The position numbers and the translations under genes were made by a program. 7,248 nt of DNA, from contig CAYUKO010000170.1 of assembly GCA_964445375.1 (NCBI GenBank), positions 1-7,248 on the forward strand. Direction: 5' to 3'. Origin of the DNA: COE1 sp964445375 (GTDB lineage Bacteria > Bacillota > Clostridia > Lachnospirales > Lachnospiraceae). Under the pieces are notes generated by a model. It was not told the DNA's origin. It was given only the letters and a program-made list of their open reading frames with translations, and did no database searches. Shown here one piece after another: positions 5,513 to 7,248 of this stretch. The first letter of the stretch is position 1. Each line of letters opens with the position of its first letter.

Positions 5513-6754
5513 CTAAAATAAATTCATACTGTTAAATACTTCATTAATAGAAGTCTTTTTCTTCCATTCTGTTACTTCTGAATAAATATCTAAAGTCGTG
5601 TGAATATCCTTATGCCCCATAATATTTTGAATAACCTTTATATGAACATCTGCTTCACACAATCTGGTGCAAAATGTATGCCGAAAATGATGACAGCTAA
5701 TTGGCGGTAATAATACTGCTTCTCTTTTCTCTTTTACAGCAATTACTTCCTCTTCCAAGTTATAGCTTTCTACTATCCTTGCTATTTCCCGATTAATCGA
5801 TTCCGGTACATATACTTCCAGAAATCGATTATAGAAAATAAATCCTGACATTCCATCAACTTCAGTTTGACACCTCACACCTGTCTTTTCCTGTCTGATA
5901 TTTTCCGCTAAAAGTGCATTGTATACCGTTTCAACCATTGGAATGGTACGATGTCCTGCCTCTGTCTTTGTATCTGATACAATCCATCTGCTAGGTCTTT
6001 TATTTTTCTTGCCTGCAAAATAGAACAGTGAATGGTTAATATCAATAACACGTTTTTCGAAATCAATATCTTTCCATCTAAGTCCTACAAGTTCACCTAC
6101 TCTGACACCGGTTCCTATTAACACTGTGAATAAATTAATCCACCTGTCATATAACGGTTTTTCTTTGATATAGTTCATAAATGCACGTTGCTGCTCCAAT
6201 GTTAATGCATGACGAATTTTCGTCCCTTCACATTGTGTTTTCTTCTTTACCAGTTGTATTACGCCATCCGCCGGATTAGTTCTGATAATCTCATCCCTAA
6301 CTGCCATTTGTAATGCCGGACGAATCATTCTCTGCACGTACTGAATTGTTCCAATACTCAACTGTTTCTCAGCAATCATATTGCTATAGAACAAAACGAT
6401 ATGACTATACTTAATATCAGCAAGTTTCTTTTTCCCTAATGTATTTCGAACATATCTGTCATAGGTTAATTCATAATTAGCCTTTGTCGTTTCTCTTAAA
6501 TCATTTCTTGCTGTCATATAGCGGTCAAAGATATAATTTAAATCAACTGCTCCAGCCAAATAAGAATCAATACCATCCAATTGATCTTTTTTCAATTGGT
6601 CTTCCTTTTCACGTAATACTATCAAGTCTTTAGAATACTTATATCGTCTTTTCCCAAACGGATCTGTATATGCATATACATATAAATCCTTGGAAGCCTG
6701 ATAGGTCTCACCAGGCCTTAATATCCTACCTTTTTTATCTTTTCTTGATGCCAT
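5513..6754 (-). CDS. int: Tn916-type tyrosine recombinase (integrase)
   Basis: Site-specific recombinase that would integrate and excise the element by cutting and rejoining att sites through a phosphotyrosine link. From the ATG at 6754 it has 413 residues, close to Tn916 Int (405). The N-terminal arm-binding domain (about 1-60) shows KDKKGRILRPGE and YVYAYTDPFGKRRYKYSKDL. A SAM-like core-binding domain follows (about 70-165). The catalytic set is complete: R218 in TGVRVGELVGLRW, K263 in DTKTEAGHR, H355 and R358 in HHFRHTF, H381 in MGHKDI and nucleophile Y391 in LDIYSEV. Start: AGGAG lies 6 bp before 6754; an in-frame ATG at 6772 lacks such a site, so I prefer 6754. It has its own promoter and lies downstream of the DUF6462 gene. 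The arm-like repeats just past its stop are its likely binding sites. Confidence 0.95.
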   Translation of the reverse strand: MASRKDKKGRILRPGETYQASKDLYVYAYTDPFGKRRYKYSKDLIVLREKEDQLKKDQLDGIDSYLAGAVDLNYIFDRYMTARNDLRETTKANYELTYDRYVRNTLGKKKLADIKYSHIVLFYSNMIAEKQLSIGTIQYVQRMIRPALQMAVRDEIIRTNPADGVIQLVKKKTQCEGTKIRHALTLEQQRAFMNYIKEKPLYDRWINLFTVLIGTGVRVGELVGLRWKDIDFEKRVIDINHSLFYFAGKKNKRPSRWIVSDTKTEAGHRTIPMVETVYNALLAENIRQEKTGVRCQTEVDGMSGFIFYNRFLEVYVPESINREIARIVESYNLEEEVIAVKEKREAVLLPPISCHHFRHTFCTRLCEADVHIKVIQNIMGHKDIHTTLDIYSEVTEWKKKTSINEVFNSMNLF

Positions 6755-6759
6755 TCTCT

Positions 6760-6779
6760 TCTCCTTATTCATAAGGAGA
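6760..6779 (-). promoter_or_regulatory. inverted repeat covering the int ribosome binding site
   Basis: A perfect 9-bp inverted repeat, TCTCCTTAT (6760-6768) and ATAAGGAGA (6771-6779) on the plus strand, is separated by 2 bp. In the int message one arm contains the AGGAG Shine-Dalgarno of the 6754 start, so folding would hide it. It could instead be a binding site in DNA. Confidence 0.55.
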
Positions 6780-6845
6780 GTTCCATGAGTGTCAGCTATT
6801 ATACTGCATCACATTCTTGACACCTTCTTGCATTGCCTGTGTAAT

Positions 6846-6860
6846 AGTCTTTTGAAGACT
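6846..6860 (-). other. short hairpin in the int leader
   Basis: AGTCTT (6846-6851) and AAGACT (6855-6860) form a perfect 6-bp stem with a 3-nt loop in the predicted int leader. No T run follows, so it is not a simple terminator. Confidence 0.35.
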
Positions 6861-6888
6861 CGGTATACACTTTATCTCCAATAAGATT

Positions 6889-6917
6889 AGTATATTTTTG
6901 TATTTCAACAGTGTCAA
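6889..6917 (-). promoter_or_regulatory. near-consensus sigma-A promoter for int
   Basis: On the minus strand, TTGACA (6917-6912) and TATACT (6894-6889) are spaced exactly 17 bp: a perfect -35 box and a -10 box one base from consensus. The transcript would begin near 6882, leaving a leader of about 128 nt before the int start at 6754. It lies between the DUF6462 stop and int, so int can be expressed apart from the upstream gene. A second TTGACA (6941-6936) lies 24 bp upstream but has no good -10 box. Confidence 0.65.
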
Positions 6918-6960
6918 TATAAGATTCCGGTTATATGTCAACTTTTCCCATTCTATAAAC

Positions 6961-7158
6961 TTACATTACCCTAAATGATTCAAGATATTTTTCAAATATC
7001 TCACAATTGACCCAAACACTTTTTCTTTCCTTATATATAGCCTTTGCTTCTCTTGCCATTCTTTGAAACGTACTAACACTCATTTCATAATATGCTGCAC
7101 CATTTTTATATCTTCTAAACTTTTTCCATTCTTTTACAATAACTGTTTTTTCACTCAT
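6961..7158 (-). CDS. DUF6462-like protein, probable excisionase or helper of int
   Basis: A small basic protein (65 residues from the ATG at 7158: MSEKTVIVKEWKKFRRYKNG). The pattern KFRRYKNGAAYYEMSVSTFQRMAREAKAIYK then VWVNCEIFEKYLESFRVM fits DUF6462, a family regularly found directly upstream of Tn916-type integrases in Lachnospiraceae. It looks like a winged or MerR-like helix-turn-helix, as in excisionases, so a role as Xis (directionality factor that bends DNA at the att arms) is likely but inferred. Start: AGGAG lies 8 bp before 7158. The in-frame ATG at 7185 would add nine residues but has no convincing ribosome site. It ends 44 bp before the int promoter and is followed by int on the same strand. 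Confidence 0.75.
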   Translation of the reverse strand: MSEKTVIVKEWKKFRRYKNGAAYYEMSVSTFQRMAREAKAIYKERKSVWVNCEIFEKYLESFRVM

Positions 7159-7206
7159 GTTATCTACTCCTAACGTTGTTTTCATTATGACATATACCGC
7201 TCTTTA

Positions 7207-7222
7207 CTTTAACACTTTAAAG
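7207..7222. repeat. small inverted repeat upstream of the DUF6462 gene
   Basis: CTTTAA (7207-7212) and TTAAAG (7217-7222) form a 6-bp inverted repeat with a 4-bp gap, upstream of the excisionase-like gene where an operator could lie. No clear promoter was recognised in 7186-7248. Confidence 0.3.
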
Positions 7223-7248
7223 CATTGTAGCGTTTATTGCGTGTTATG

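Noticed and set aside
6799..6930. Stop-free minus frame of 43 codons ending ARRCQECDAV, and a 13-codon ATG frame in the int leader
   Set aside because: No ATG start in the longer frame (only GTG at 6870), no ribosome site, and it overlaps the int promoter. The short frame is not convincing as a leader peptide.

Overview
The window is almost entirely coded on the minus strand and is AT-rich. The protein families, with Shine-Dalgarno sequences of the AGGAGG type, point to a low-GC Clostridia bacterium, most likely a gut Lachnospiraceae. The families are a RepA_N/DUF6017-type initiator, ParA/ParB, DUF6050-, DUF6075-, DUF3970- and DUF6462-like proteins, and a Tn916-type tyrosine integrase. Together they describe an integrative and conjugative (or mobilizable) element. 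The organism and family names come from recognising the sequences, not from a search.

In the direction of transcription (right to left): a small excisionase-like DUF6462 gene (7158-6961); a regulatory gap with a near-consensus promoter; the integrase (6754-5513); and an attachment-like region (about 5500-5070). That region holds a 54-codon C-terminal piece of hemZ, flanked on both sides by similar 12-bp repeats spaced 11 bp apart, which look like integrase arm sites. A strong terminator-like hairpin (5030-5067) follows. Then comes a replication and maintenance operon: DUF6075-like (4992-4534), DUF3970-like (4534-4361), parA (4341-3556), parB (overlapping parA), repA (about 2676-1616) and a small DUF6050-like membrane protein overlapping the end of repA. 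Last is an AIPR-family (abortive infection) gene with its own extended -10 promoter. It is broken by a frameshift and lost or truncated at the left edge.

The genes fit one life cycle. Xis and Int excise and integrate the element at hemZ. RepA would replicate the circular form from a 23-bp iteron array lying inside its own gene. ParA/ParB would partition it, and AIPR is defence cargo. Because the int end and the rep/par end meet across one hemZ fragment with arm-like sites on both sides, the window looks like an attP of a circular form, or the junction of tandem elements, rather than a simple chromosomal end.

Two genes, repA at its 5' end and AIPR in its middle, each seem to lack exactly one base. 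Either the element is decaying, or the assembly has indel errors, or (for AIPR only) a programmed -1 shift occurs.
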